Shown here: positions 53,369 through 62,761 of the stretch, piece after piece
Layout of the letters: the number at the start of each line of letters is the position of its first letter
Numbering within the stretch: position 1 is the first letter of the stretch
From: Rhodoferax sp.
GTDB taxonomy: Bacteria > Pseudomonadota > Gammaproteobacteria > Burkholderiales > Burkholderiaceae_C
Direction of reading: 5' to 3'
NCBI RefSeq assembly: GCF_028688795.1
Contig: NZ_JAQTXM010000016.1
Span: 49,937-113,936, forward strand
Length of the DNA: 64,000 bases
The notes under the pieces: model-generated
The model's input: the letters and a program-made list of their open reading frames with translations, nothing else
Database searches by the model: none
What the model was told of the DNA's origin: nothing
Made by a program: the position numbers and the translations under genes

Positions 53369-54169
53369 TCAGGCCATGCTGACAAAAGAGTCGGCCGCTG
53401 GCAGTGTGGCCTTTAGCCGCGACCCATCAAGTTCCAGCCTGGAAATCACATCCAGCGGCAAATTGTCGATGGCGTCTGCCGTTGCGTTGGGCACATCGGC
53501 CAAGGTGCCCGCCAGATTGATGACGGCACCCAGACGGGAATAGGCTTGTTCGACCAGCGGGTCATAGCTGCGCTCAAGCGCTTGGACCATTTGCACGGGA
53601 AAGTTCCAGCGGCGTGCCAATTCGGCAGTGATCTGGCCTTCAGAAAAACCAATCAGGCGCTTTTCCCGTTCCCAGCGACCGCCCGGCGAATGGGGCAGCG
53701 CCTCGATCTCGGCGAGCGCTTTGGGGTCAGCCTGCCCAATCAGCAACTCGCCCAGGCGCAGCATCATGCCGGTCAACCAGGCTTGTTGGGTGTCCATGCT
53801 CAGTGCGCTGGCCAACCATTGCGAATAACCGGCGCAGGCCATGCTGGTCTTCCAGAACTCGTGTTGGTTCAACCCCGGCAAGGCGGGAAAAGAGTCATTC
53901 ATGCAAGCCCCCACTGACAAGGTACGCACCTTGGCCATACCGACCATGTGAATGGCGTCGTCAAGTGAATTGACGCCACGTGGCAGTCCAAACTGGGCGC
54001 TGTTGGCCAGACGCAAAAGCTTGGCGGTGAGGGCAGGGTCTTTGGCAATGATGTCGCGCACTTCCTTGATGGAAACCTCTTCGTCGTTGAGTGTCTTGAT
54101 GAGCTCATGCGCTACCTCTGACATGGTTGGCAATTTGACAGTGGCAAAAAATGAGTCAAGGCTGGACAT
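53369..54169 (-). CDS. HDOD domain protein (copy 2)
   Basis: 266 residues from ATG 54169, where LDSFFATVKLPTMSEVAHEL begins an HDOD domain; AGGAAT lies upstream. Matches copy 1 along the whole length (DPALTAKLLRLANSAQFGL, GMMLRLGELLIGQA). A longer open frame upstream has no family similarity. Probably first gene of an HDOD-nth-HDOD unit. Confidence 0.9.
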   Translation of the reverse strand: MSSLDSFFATVKLPTMSEVAHELIKTLNDEEVSIKEVRDIIAKDPALTAKLLRLANSAQFGLPRGVNSLDDAIHMVGMAKVRTLSVGACMNDSFPALPGLNQHEFWKTSMACAGYSQWLASALSMDTQQAWLTGMMLRLGELLIGQADPKALAEIEALPHSPGGRWEREKRLIGFSEGQITAELARRWNFPVQMVQALERSYDPLVEQAYSRLGAVINLAGTLADVPNATADAIDNLPLDVISRLELDGSRLKATLPAADSFVSMA

Positions 54170-54301
54170 CTGGCATTCCTGTTTGAGGTGTTTGTGCAAT
54201 CGGTCACAATTTAACTCATTTACAGGTGGGTCACGGCCAAGTAGAAGCCTTGGTTTGCTCATCCAACCTGTTTTTTTTAGCTGCAACCCGCGAGTCGATA
54301 C

Positions 54302-55489
54302 ATGCAATTTGCCCAACGCCTTCAAAACGTAGAAACCTCTGCCATCCGTGAGCTGTTCAAGTTGCTGGGCAAGCCCGGCATCATCAGTTTTGCGGGGGGC
54401 TTTCCTGACCCAGCACTGTTTGATGTTCAGGGCATTGCGCAGGCCAGCGCGGCCGTGTTGGCCAACAATCCCGGCCCGGTTTTGCAATACGGCGCCACCG
54501 AAGGCTACCAGCCGCTGCGCGAGGGCATCAGCACCTTTATGGCCAACAAGGGGGCGAGTGTGGCGGCTGACGGCCTGATCGTCACCACGGGCAGCCAGCA
54601 AGCGCTTGATTTGATCGGAAAAACCATGATCTCACCAGGCGACAAGGTGATTGTGGAAGCACCCACGTTTTTGGCCACCATCCAATGTTTTCGGCTGTAT
54701 GGTGCGCACATCATTGGCGCGCCGATTGATGCCAACGGCGTAGACGTGGACAAGCTTGAGGCCTTGATTGAAGAACACCGCCCGAAGCTGGTCTATCTGA
54801 TTCCCACCTTTGGCAACCCCAGCGGCGCCACGCTGAGCCTGGAGCGGCGCAAGCGCATTCTGGACATTGCCGTGCGTACCCAAACACTGGTGGTGGAAGA
54901 TGACCCCTATGGCGAGCTGTATTTTGATGCGCCACCGCCGCCCAGCCTGCTGGCCTTGAGCGATGGTGTGCCCGGTAGCCGCGACTGGCTGGCGCATTGC
55001 GGCAGTTTCAGCAAAATTTTGAGCCCAGGCCTGCGCGTGGGCTGGATGATTGCACCGCCCGAGTTGTTGGCCAAAGCCACCATGTGCAAGCAGTTCAGCG
55101 ACGCCCACACCAGCAACCTCACCCAGGCCATTTGCGCCCATTACCTCACGCAAAATCGCTTGAACGACGCGCTGGCTGTGGTGCGCAGCACCTACGCCGA
55201 GCGGGCGCGGGTCATGGCTGATGCCCTGCGCCGGGCCTTGGGCGATGCGATTGAATTTAATCAGCCGCAAGGCGGGATGTTCTTTTGGGCTCGGCTCACT
55301 GGCAACGGGGGTCAGCTGGCCAACGCGGCTGAATTCGCCAAGCGCGCCATTGACCAAGGCGTGGCCTTTGTGCCCGGCGCACCGTTTTATGCCCATGACC
55401 CCGACCCTGCCACGCTACGCCTGAGTTTTGCCACTGCCGATGTGAGCAAAATTGAAGAAGGTATTGCACGCCTTAGCAGGGCGCTGTAA
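54302..55489 (+). CDS. PLP-dependent aminotransferase (2-aminoadipate/MocR class)
   Basis: 395 residues of fold type I, class I/II: ISFAGGFPDPALFD, QYGATEGYQPLR, TTGSQQALDLIGK, LIPTFGNPSGATLSLERR, EDDPYGEL and the PLP lysine in GSFSKILSPGLRVGW. The pattern is that of LysN-like 2-aminoadipate transaminases and related branched or aromatic aminotransferases. It stands alone, divergent from the HDOD copy 2 gene. The exact substrate cannot be assigned. Confidence 0.9.
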   Translation: MQFAQRLQNVETSAIRELFKLLGKPGIISFAGGFPDPALFDVQGIAQASAAVLANNPGPVLQYGATEGYQPLREGISTFMANKGASVAADGLIVTTGSQQALDLIGKTMISPGDKVIVEAPTFLATIQCFRLYGAHIIGAPIDANGVDVDKLEALIEEHRPKLVYLIPTFGNPSGATLSLERRKRILDIAVRTQTLVVEDDPYGELYFDAPPPPSLLALSDGVPGSRDWLAHCGSFSKILSPGLRVGWMIAPPELLAKATMCKQFSDAHTSNLTQAICAHYLTQNRLNDALAVVRSTYAERARVMADALRRALGDAIEFNQPQGGMFFWARLTGNGGQLANAAEFAKRAIDQGVAFVPGAPFYAHDPDPATLRLSFATADVSKIEEGIARLSRAL

Positions 55490-55539
55490 GGCACTTTTGC
55501 TGGCGCACCTCAGGCTGGTAAAGAAAGCAGATCGGCCAG

Positions 55540-57102
55540 TTATTCGCTGAATTGCGCAGTGAGTGGGTTTCGTTCGCTGAAAAACTTGGCGCGGTTGCGG
55601 CCACTGTTTTTGGCCTGGTACATGGCGGCATCTGCCCACTTGACCAAGTCGTCAGGTGAGTCCTCGTTGCGCGCGATCATGGCCACGCCAATGCTGGTGG
55701 TGCAGCGGTGGGTGACGCTCTGGGTTAGCCCCGCGGCGTTGGGTTTCTTCAGGACGTAAGGCTCGGACAGCGCCGTGCGCACTTTTTCTGCCAGTTGAAG
55801 CGCCAGGCGCTCGGCGTTACTGCGTTCGGCAGCAAGCTCCTCAACCACCACCACAAATTCGTCTCCGCCAAAGCGCGCCACAGTGTCCATTTCTCGCATG
55901 CAGGCTTTGAGTCTGCGGGCGGCTTCCACCAAAAGCAGGTCGCCCATGGAGTGCCCAAAGTGGTCATTCAGTGGTTTGAAATTGTCCAGGTCCAGAAACA
56001 TCACAGCGCCAAAATTGCCGCTGCGACGGCATGTCGCCAGGGCGTGGTTCAGGCGCTCGGTCAGCAGGCGACGGTTGGGCAGCTGTGTCAGGGCGTCATA
56101 AAAAGCCAACCGGCGCACCTGGCTTTCCATTTTCTTGCGTTGCGTGATGTCGTGTACGACCACATGAATGGCCAGCTCATCGTCGTAGTCAATGGCGGTG
56201 CCCTGAACTTCCACGTCGATCACGCTGCCGTCAAGGCGTAAAAACTGCGATTCCACCATGGGCTGAATCGTTTCATGGTTGTAGAGGCTCTTCATGCGGT
56301 CTAACTGCTCGGCCAGCGCAGCTGGGTGAATCAGCGCAGCGGTGGGGGTATCGAGCAATATTTGCGCATAAGATGCGCCAAAAAGCCGGATGGCCGCCGG
56401 GTTGACGTAAAGAATTTTGCCGGCCCGATGCACCAGAATAGCCTCGGGAGACCACTCAATCAGGGTTCGGTAGCGCTCCTCACTGGCCTTCAGGGCCAGT
56501 TGCGTCAACTTGAGTTCGGTGATGTCCTGCGTGGTGCCGACGGCACTCACGGCGTGGTTTGAGTCGTCAAAGTCAAGCTCCGCAATTTGCCGAATCCAGC
56601 GGACCCGGTTGTGCACCATCAGCCGATGCTCGTCGTCAAAATCCTGCCGGTTCAGGGCCAGTTGCCAAGCGTGTTTGACGCCAGCGCGGTCGTCCGGGTG
56701 CACCATTGCCAGGTACTCCTCATGAGTAACGGGCTGACAGGGCTCCAGCCCCAGAATGTGGCAGGTCTGCAGTGACATGGTGATTTTGTTGGCTGCAAGG
56801 TTTGACACCCAGCTACCAATGTTGGCCACAACTTGTGCCCGTTTGAGCTCGCCCGTGCGCAATTCGAGCGCCTGGGTTCGCTCGGCAAGGCTGCTACTGA
56901 GGGCGCGCAACTCACGCAAGCGGCTTTGATAAATATGGCGAAAAAAGACCACCAGCAGAACGGCAACCAGCAACAACGCGCCCGCAAGCGTTATGGCAAG
57001 ATCTGGCGTGACAAAGGGCAGCGCAATGAAGGCCACGCCTGCACTGACGATGAGCATCGCCATCGACAGTCGAATCAACAGGGAGTTTTCAGTATCTGGC
57101 AT
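55540..57102 (-). CDS. Membrane PAS-GGDEF diguanylate cyclase
   Basis: 520 residues from ATG 57102; a TTG at 57123 is an alternative start. Two N-terminal membrane helices (residues about 10-55) are followed by a short coiled coil, two PAS domains (about 85-205 and 210-335) and a GGDEF domain with intact FGGDEFVVV. The dimer and metal residues around DLDNFKPLNDHFGH are also present, so it should make cyclic-di-GMP. No EAL domain. It stands alone between the aminotransferase and amidotransferase genes. Confidence 0.92.
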   Translation of the reverse strand: MPDTENSLLIRLSMAMLIVSAGVAFIALPFVTPDLAITLAGALLLVAVLLVVFFRHIYQSRLRELRALSSSLAERTQALELRTGELKRAQVVANIGSWVSNLAANKITMSLQTCHILGLEPCQPVTHEEYLAMVHPDDRAGVKHAWQLALNRQDFDDEHRLMVHNRVRWIRQIAELDFDDSNHAVSAVGTTQDITELKLTQLALKASEERYRTLIEWSPEAILVHRAGKILYVNPAAIRLFGASYAQILLDTPTAALIHPAALAEQLDRMKSLYNHETIQPMVESQFLRLDGSVIDVEVQGTAIDYDDELAIHVVVHDITQRKKMESQVRRLAFYDALTQLPNRRLLTERLNHALATCRRSGNFGAVMFLDLDNFKPLNDHFGHSMGDLLLVEAARRLKACMREMDTVARFGGDEFVVVVEELAAERSNAERLALQLAEKVRTALSEPYVLKKPNAAGLTQSVTHRCTTSIGVAMIARNEDSPDDLVKWADAAMYQAKNSGRNRAKFFSERNPLTAQFSE

Positions 57103-57289
57103 GAGCGAGCGGCTATGCACCAACGCGTGCCCGCTAGGTGCATCTATTTCATTGCCGATGGATGGCGAGGAATGTCAAACAATTCCGACCCAACGCTGCC
57201 GGCGTATTTTTGCTCTTATGGTTAAGAATTCTAAGGGCAACACGTTGTGCAAAGCTTGACGCTGCGGGACAAACCGGAACTTATGCCAA

Positions 57290-59086
57290 TTAATTGGGCG
57301 ATATGCCGTCTACATGCACCTGGAGCCACCACTCCAGCAGCGCCAGATGCCACAGCTTGCTGCCATTGATGCGGGTGAAGTGCTCGGGCGCCTCCGGGTT
57401 GGCCAGCAGTTTGTCCACATAGCTGCGCTGGTACAGGCCGCGGCCGATGCAGGCATCCGACATCAAAATACCCCGCATCATCTCCAGGAAAGGGCCGCGC
57501 ACGTATTTCAGCGCCGGCACCGGAAAGTAGCCCTTGGGGCGGTCAATGACGGAATCCGGAATCAACCCGCGTGAGATGGCCTTGAGTGGAAACTTGCCAC
57601 CTTCTTTCAGCTTGAGCTCGGGTGGCATGTGCGCCGCCAACTCCACCAGTTCATGGTCCAGAAACGGGGTGCGCACCTCCAGCCCCCAGGCCATCGGCAT
57701 GTTGTCGACGCGTTTGACCGGGTCGTCGACGATCAGCGTGGTGGCATCGAGCCGCCAGACTTGGTCCAGAAAGGTGTCGGCTTGCGGCTTGGCGAGTTCG
57801 CTCGCAATCAACTCTGAGGTTACGTCGCCGACCTGAAAGGTCGGCGTGATCATCTGCAGATATTCGGCATGGTCGCGGTCAAAGTAATGCTGGCTGAAGC
57901 GCTCCAGTGGTGTGCCGGTGGCGGCATCCATCTTGGGGTACCAAAAGTAGCCGCCAAACACCTCGTCGGCACCTTGGCCGGACATGACCACCTTGACGTC
58001 TTTGGAGACGCGCTCGGCCAGCAAATAGAACGCAATCACGTCGTGGCTGACCATCGGCTCGGTCATTTGTGCCACGGCTTCGGGCAGGCGTTGCATCACC
58101 TCATGGTTGGGAATGCTGAACTGGCGGTGCCGGGTGTGAAAGTGCTGGGCGACTTGGTCAGAAAATTCAAACTCGTCGGCCTTTTCTGCGCCGCCGCCCA
58201 GGTCTTCAAAACCGATCGAGAAGGTGCGCAGGTCTTTGACCTGATCTGCCAGCAAACCGACCAGCAGGCTGGAATCAAGCCCACCAGACAGCAGCACGCC
58301 CACCGGCACGTCAGCGGCCAGCAGGCGGCGCTTGACGCTTTCTGCCAGTCGCTCGCGGGTGGCGGCCAGCCACTCGGCTTCAGACAAAGGTGTGTCTGGT
58401 CGCGTGGCGTCCAGTGTCCAGTAAACCTGTTCACTGATGCTGCCGTCCGGGTCCAGCCGCATGGTCGATGCAGGGAGGAGTTTGCGCACGCCCTTGAGCA
58501 CGGTGCGTGGTGCTGGCACCACGGTGTGCAGGGTGAAGTGGTGGTGTAGCGCCACGGCGTCGATGGTGGTGTCCACGCCTCCACCGGCCAGCAATGCCGG
58601 CAGGCTGGAGGCAAAACGCAGGCGGTGGCTGTCTTGCGTGAGGTACAGCGGCTTGATGCCAAAACGGTCACGCGCCAGAAACAACTGCTTGCGGTGCTGG
58701 TCCCAGATGGCAAAAGCAAACATGCCCTTGAAGCGGGTCACGCATTGCTCGCCCCAGGCGTGGTAACTTTTGAGGATGACCTCGCTGTCGCCTTCCGAGA
58801 AAAACTGGTAACCCTTGGTTTGCAGCTCAGTGCGCAACTCACGATAGTTGTAAATGGTACCGTTGAAAACCAGCGTGAGCTGCAGCGCGGCGTCCACCAT
58901 GGGCTGGTTCGCGTGGGCAGACAAGTCAATGATGGACAACCGCCGATGCCCAAACGCCAGCGGGCCATCCTGGTAAATACCCGCGTGGTCGGGGCCTCGA
59001 CGCGCCAGCTTGTCTGACATGCGCGAGATGGCCGCGATGTCAGGTGCCGCGCCATCAAAGCGCAATTCACCGCAAATGCCGCACAT
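57290..59086 (-). CDS. N-acetylglutaminylglutamine amidotransferase-type asparagine synthase
   Basis: 598 residues. The class II glutaminase starts with Cys2 (MCGICGELRFDG) and shows RRGPDHAG, FGHRRLSIIDLS and NGTIYNYRELR. The synthetase domain has the PP-loop LLSGGLDSS at 266-273 and SGQGADEVFGGY. Segments such as VALHHHFTLHTVVPAPRT, VDDPVKRVDNMPMAWGLEVR and RPKGYFPVPALKY match the TIGR03104 family that makes the osmoprotectant N-acetylglutaminylglutamine amide. Its start overlaps the stop of the ATP-grasp gene (TGATG), so the two form one pathway. The usual TIGR03103 partner is not here. Confidence 0.88.
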   Translation of the reverse strand: MCGICGELRFDGAAPDIAAISRMSDKLARRGPDHAGIYQDGPLAFGHRRLSIIDLSAHANQPMVDAALQLTLVFNGTIYNYRELRTELQTKGYQFFSEGDSEVILKSYHAWGEQCVTRFKGMFAFAIWDQHRKQLFLARDRFGIKPLYLTQDSHRLRFASSLPALLAGGGVDTTIDAVALHHHFTLHTVVPAPRTVLKGVRKLLPASTMRLDPDGSISEQVYWTLDATRPDTPLSEAEWLAATRERLAESVKRRLLAADVPVGVLLSGGLDSSLLVGLLADQVKDLRTFSIGFEDLGGGAEKADEFEFSDQVAQHFHTRHRQFSIPNHEVMQRLPEAVAQMTEPMVSHDVIAFYLLAERVSKDVKVVMSGQGADEVFGGYFWYPKMDAATGTPLERFSQHYFDRDHAEYLQMITPTFQVGDVTSELIASELAKPQADTFLDQVWRLDATTLIVDDPVKRVDNMPMAWGLEVRTPFLDHELVELAAHMPPELKLKEGGKFPLKAISRGLIPDSVIDRPKGYFPVPALKYVRGPFLEMMRGILMSDACIGRGLYQRSYVDKLLANPEAPEHFTRINGSKLWHLALLEWWLQVHVDGISPN

Positions 59087-60408
59087 CAGTGCGCTCCTTC
59101 AGCATGTGCTGAAGCGGGCAAAGGCACCACAATCACCGGTGCAAAACCGCCCCCTTGGGTGCGAAAGTTGGTGGTTTGCCCGGCGTACATGCGAGCTGCC
59201 AGCAGTTGCACCTGGCCGGCATAGGTGTAGGCGCGGATGTCAAATTTCAGGTCGGTCTGCACGCCATCGACTTCAATTTTTCGGCCGCTGGGTGGCACCA
59301 AGGCCTGGGCGACAAAGTCGCCCTCCAGAATCTCGCTCCAAACGCGTTTGGTAAGCTTGTCGCCCCGGTAGGCCGCCTTGGCACCAAAACCGGCCACCGG
59401 CTTGAAAAACAATTGGCGGCGCTGCGCCCAAAGCTCATCAGCACGCTCGGCCGTCACCAAGCGGGTGGCGGGCACGCTGGCAGCGAGCAATTTGCGATCG
59501 GCAGCGTTGGCGCCCCAGGCCAGCAGCAGCTCATTTTGGCTCAGCGCAATCAGGTTGCGCTTGTCAGCCAGCAGCGCGTGGGCGCGCGGGTGCGGCGTGA
59601 GCACCACGGCGTTGGCCTCATGCGCTTGGCGCAGCGCCAGGTGAGGGGTCTCAGTCAGGTAAAAGTCGGTCAGGCGGTTGTAGACCATGTCCACCGGTGC
59701 GCCCTGATGCCATAACTTGCCGTTTTGCCATGACAGTTCTGACGGGTCGGCAATGGCGGCGGTGACGCCGCGCTGGGCAAACAACTGGCGAAACAACTCG
59801 AACTCCGGGGCCAGGTATTGCTCAAGCGGCGCATGGTCGACGATCACCACCGAGCGCCAGGGCGCAGCCCCGCGCTGCAATTGCCACTCGGCGGCGAACA
59901 TGTCGAACACACTTTTTTTCAGGGTGTCGCGTCGCGCGTTGGACGGAAACGCCCAGTCCAACTCCTTACAACAGGCGTCTTGCGCCCGTGCCAGCGCCAC
60001 GTTCAGCAGCAAGCCACCTGCATTGGTGTTGATTTCAATGAGTTGCGGGCCCTGGGCACTGAGGTGAAAGTCGTAGCCCATACAGACCCCCAGCGGGCCA
60101 AAGTTGTGCTGTGCGCTGGCATCCGCCCTTGACAAGGCTTGAGCCTGGTAACCGGGCAAGGCCGCCACACGCTCGATGGCCAGCACGGTGGCCTCAATTT
60201 GACGCTGTACGTCGTGCGACACAAACACCACGGTGGATGAAAACAAATTGGGCCGCGATTGGAAGATGTTTTCCATCATCCCCTTCAAGCTGGGGTCGCT
60301 TTCCAGCTGCTCGCGCAGGCGCTCCATGTTCAGTGTGCGACAAAAGCAGTCGCGGTTGAGCGATTCGGCAGTGGTCAGGGACGGCTCAGTGGTAGGACTT
60401 GGGTTCAT
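59086..60408 (-). CDS. ATP-grasp-like peptide ligase, partner of the amidotransferase
   Basis: 440 residues, not identified by name. The C-terminal third looks like an ATP-grasp fold: FFKPVAGFGAKAAYRG (336-348), EGDFVAQALV, DLKFDIRAYTYAGQV with Asp386 and Asp390, and TTNFRTQGGGFAPV with Asn414. An earlier LIEINTNAGGLLLN is also ATP-grasp-like. It probably forms an amide or peptide bond before the amidotransferase step. It differs from the usual NAGGN synthetase, which also carries an acetyltransferase domain. Acceptor and donor cannot be read from the sequence. Confidence 0.65.
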   Translation of the reverse strand: MNPSPTTEPSLTTAESLNRDCFCRTLNMERLREQLESDPSLKGMMENIFQSRPNLFSSTVVFVSHDVQRQIEATVLAIERVAALPGYQAQALSRADASAQHNFGPLGVCMGYDFHLSAQGPQLIEINTNAGGLLLNVALARAQDACCKELDWAFPSNARRDTLKKSVFDMFAAEWQLQRGAAPWRSVVIVDHAPLEQYLAPEFELFRQLFAQRGVTAAIADPSELSWQNGKLWHQGAPVDMVYNRLTDFYLTETPHLALRQAHEANAVVLTPHPRAHALLADKRNLIALSQNELLLAWGANAADRKLLAASVPATRLVTAERADELWAQRRQLFFKPVAGFGAKAAYRGDKLTKRVWSEILEGDFVAQALVPPSGRKIEVDGVQTDLKFDIRAYTYAGQVQLLAARMYAGQTTNFRTQGGGFAPVIVVPLPASAHAEGAH

Positions 60409-60455
60409 AAAGGCTTGTCAGGGTGCAAAAACTGTCCACAAGTCATGTGTCGCGG

Positions 60456-61436
60456 TTAATGAGCGTGGTGATGGCCTTTGTGGCTGGGTTGTTCGCAGTG
60501 AACATGCGTGGATTCTGCCTCACTCGGCATCGCCTTGCCGTACGTTGGCACACAGCTGACGGTGAACGGCGCCTTGACCACTTGCAGGGTCACATGGGTG
60601 ATCTCAAAGCGGTCATGAAGCTGCTCGGTGGCCTGTGCAAGAAAGGCATCTTCAGCGTTGCCCTGCGGCATCACCAGTTGCGCGGTGAGCGCCACCTGTG
60701 AGGTTCCCATGGCCCAGATGTGCAGGTCATGCACCTGCACCACACCCGGCAGTGAGGCCAGATAGTGTTGCACGGCCACCGGGTCAATGCTTTCCGGAAC
60801 ACCGTCAAACAGCAGGTGCAAAGACTGTTTGAACAAATCCCAGGTGCCCCACAAAATCACGGCGGCAATGCCTAAGCTCACCACTGGGTCAAGCCAGGTC
60901 CAGCCCTGCCAGAGCGTCAAGGCGCCGGCAATCACCACACCGGCTGACACCAGTGCGTCGGCCGCCATGTGCAGGAAGGCGCCGCGAATGTTCAGGTCGC
61001 TGTTGCGGCCACGCATGAAAAGCAGCGCTGTGGCGGTGTTGACCGCAATGCCAATGCCGGCCACCACCATGATGGTGACGCCTTGTTCCTGCAACGACAC
61101 CTTATCTGATATCAGCCGCCCCACAGCCTCCCAGGCCAGGCCACCCATGGCCACCAGAAGCAGCAAGGCGTTGGCGAATGCCGCCAGAATAGTGGCGCGC
61201 TTCCAGCCGTAGGTATGGCGCGCGTTGGGTACCAGCTTGACTGCCAGTGCGCCACCCCAGGCCAACACCAGGCCAGCCACGTCGCTCAAGTTGTGCACGG
61301 CATCGGCCAGCAGGGCCAGCGAGTTGACTTGCCAGCCATAAAACGCCTCAATGCCGACAAAGGCCAGGTTGAGCACGATACCGATGGCAAAGGCGCGGTT
61401 GAAGTTGGCGGGTGTGTGGTCGTGGTCGTGGGCCAT
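60456..61436 (-). CDS. Cation diffusion facilitator metal exporter (ZitB/CzcD-like)
   Basis: 326 residues with six membrane helices. The metal sites HNLSD (helix II) and HMAAD (helix V) are intact, and histidine-rich ends (MAHDHDH and GHHHAH) and a cytoplasmic domain with VQVHDLHIWAMG are present. It should export zinc or a similar divalent metal in exchange for protons. It is next to a thioredoxin-like and an MBL-fold gene on the same strand but separated by a 46-base gap. Confidence 0.93.
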   Translation of the reverse strand: MAHDHDHTPANFNRAFAIGIVLNLAFVGIEAFYGWQVNSLALLADAVHNLSDVAGLVLAWGGALAVKLVPNARHTYGWKRATILAAFANALLLLVAMGGLAWEAVGRLISDKVSLQEQGVTIMVVAGIGIAVNTATALLFMRGRNSDLNIRGAFLHMAADALVSAGVVIAGALTLWQGWTWLDPVVSLGIAAVILWGTWDLFKQSLHLLFDGVPESIDPVAVQHYLASLPGVVQVHDLHIWAMGTSQVALTAQLVMPQGNAEDAFLAQATEQLHDRFEITHVTLQVVKAPFTVSCVPTYGKAMPSEAESTHVHCEQPSHKGHHHAH

Positions 61437-61482
61437 GCGGTCTTTGCTGTGCCCCTGATGGGGCGGGTAAATGGATGCGGCT

Positions 61483-61719
61483 TTAGGCGCTGGCTAGCCA
61501 GCCCTCGATTTTGTCGCGGCTGGGTACACCACCCGCATGCACTACTTTACCGTTGATCACCACGCCGGGTGTGCTCATCACGCCATAAGCCATGATGTCG
61601 CGAAGCTCTTCAACCTTGCTCAGTGTCACGTTAACGCCTTTGGCTTTGGCCACGTCGCCAATCAACGCGATGGTGTTTTTGCAGTTGGCACAACCCGTGC
61701 CGAGTACTTTGATGTCCAT
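61483..61719 (-). CDS. Thioredoxin-family small redox protein
   Basis: 78 residues with the redox motif GCANCK near the N-terminus and TPGVVINGKVVHAG, which is the pattern of the small redox-active disulfide protein 2 family often encoded beside DUF318/ArsP permeases. A GAGGATCTC ribosome binding site precedes ATG 61719. It may reduce a substrate of the permease or MBL-fold protein nearby. A dispersed repeat separates it from the MBL-fold gene. Confidence 0.9.
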   Translation of the reverse strand: MDIKVLGTGCANCKNTIALIGDVAKAKGVNVTLSKVEELRDIMAYGVMSTPGVVINGKVVHAGGVPSRDKIEGWLASA

Positions 61720-61737
61720 GAGGATCTCCTAAAAAAA

Positions 61738-61790
61738 TGATAGCTTCTTGCGCTTTAACCATAAGGGCTAGAGCCTGATTTTGCTTAAAT
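61738..61790 (-). repeat. Dispersed short repeat between thioredoxin-like and MBL genes
   Basis: Canonical reverse-orientation copy: TGATAGCTTCTTGCGCTTTA and CCATAAGGGCTAGAGCCTGA. Confidence 0.92.
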
Positions 61791-62716
61791 TATTCGCGCT
61801 CCATCTCCAGATACGTCTGGTTGGCCAGTTGTGGAATCCACACATCGGCATGCTTCAGGTGGGCAAACGGTTTGCCGTCAAAGCTTTTGACAGCGGCGCT
61901 GATGTCCACACCGTCATCAATGGCCTTTTTCATGTGGGCGCGCAAGGCCAGCAGCAGGTCGCGGGTGTGCGCCTGGGCCGTGGCCAAGTTGGTGACCTTA
62001 CCGTGTCCGGGCACGATGACGGCGGGCTTGAGCGCGTCAATCACGGCAAATGATTCCAGCCAGGTTTTGCCTGAACTCACGTCAATCAGCCCCAGTGTGC
62101 GGTCCACGTACACCACATCACCCGTGAACATCAGGTTTTTTTGCGGCAGCCAGACCAAGGTGTCGCCCGGCGTGTGGCCACCGTGCTGGTGTTTCAGCTC
62201 GATCACCGTGCCGCCCAGTTCCAGGCGGGTGTCTGGCCCTGTGACAAAGCGTGTGGGCAGGGTGGGGCTGGTGCCGTCCAGGCGCTCTTTCAGCACTTTC
62301 AGGCCCTCCATGTGCATGCCTGAGCGCGCCGTCATGTCTGCTTGGGCATCGATGTGGGCAATGGTCTCGATGCCTTGGGCTTTGAAGTAGCCATTGCCCA
62401 GCCAGCGGTGGTCTTGCCCGCCGGTGTTGATGACCCATTTGATGGGCTGGGTGGTGACTTTTTTCGCAGCCGCGTCGATTTTGGCCGCCACTTGGTAGCT
62501 GGAGCCACTGTCAATCAGCACCGCACCAGCCGGGGTGACGACCAAGCCAATGTTGGCGTTCAGGCCTTCGTTGTCATAACTGCGACCCTCAATGTCGCCA
62601 ATGTAGGCGTACACGCCGTCAGCCACGGGTTTGAATGTGACCTCAACAGCCCAGGTGGGCAGGGCGATCAGGCTGGCGGCCAAGGTGGCGGTAAGGGTGA
62701 ACAAGCGTTTTGTCAT
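61790..62716 (-). CDS. Periplasmic metallo-beta-lactamase-fold protein with altered metal motif
   Basis: 308 residues. A signal peptide ends at about PTWA. The fold is clear from VLIDSGSS, GGHTPGDTLVWLP, MFTGDVVYVDR and VIVPGHGKV, but the first metal motif HXHXDH is replaced by NTGGQDHRWLGN, so two of the usual His ligands are missing. It resembles the quinoprotein-relay or SoxH-type group. It lies between the permease and the thioredoxin-like gene and probably belongs to that cluster. The reaction is not known. Confidence 0.88.
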   Translation of the reverse strand: MTKRLFTLTATLAASLIALPTWAVEVTFKPVADGVYAYIGDIEGRSYDNEGLNANIGLVVTPAGAVLIDSGSSYQVAAKIDAAAKKVTTQPIKWVINTGGQDHRWLGNGYFKAQGIETIAHIDAQADMTARSGMHMEGLKVLKERLDGTSPTLPTRFVTGPDTRLELGGTVIELKHQHGGHTPGDTLVWLPQKNLMFTGDVVYVDRTLGLIDVSSGKTWLESFAVIDALKPAVIVPGHGKVTNLATAQAHTRDLLLALRAHMKKAIDDGVDISAAVKSFDGKPFAHLKHADVWIPQLANQTYLEMERE

Positions 62717-62761
62717 GGGGTCTCCTGGTTATAAAAATAATTTCATTGCGAAAGCTTGCGG

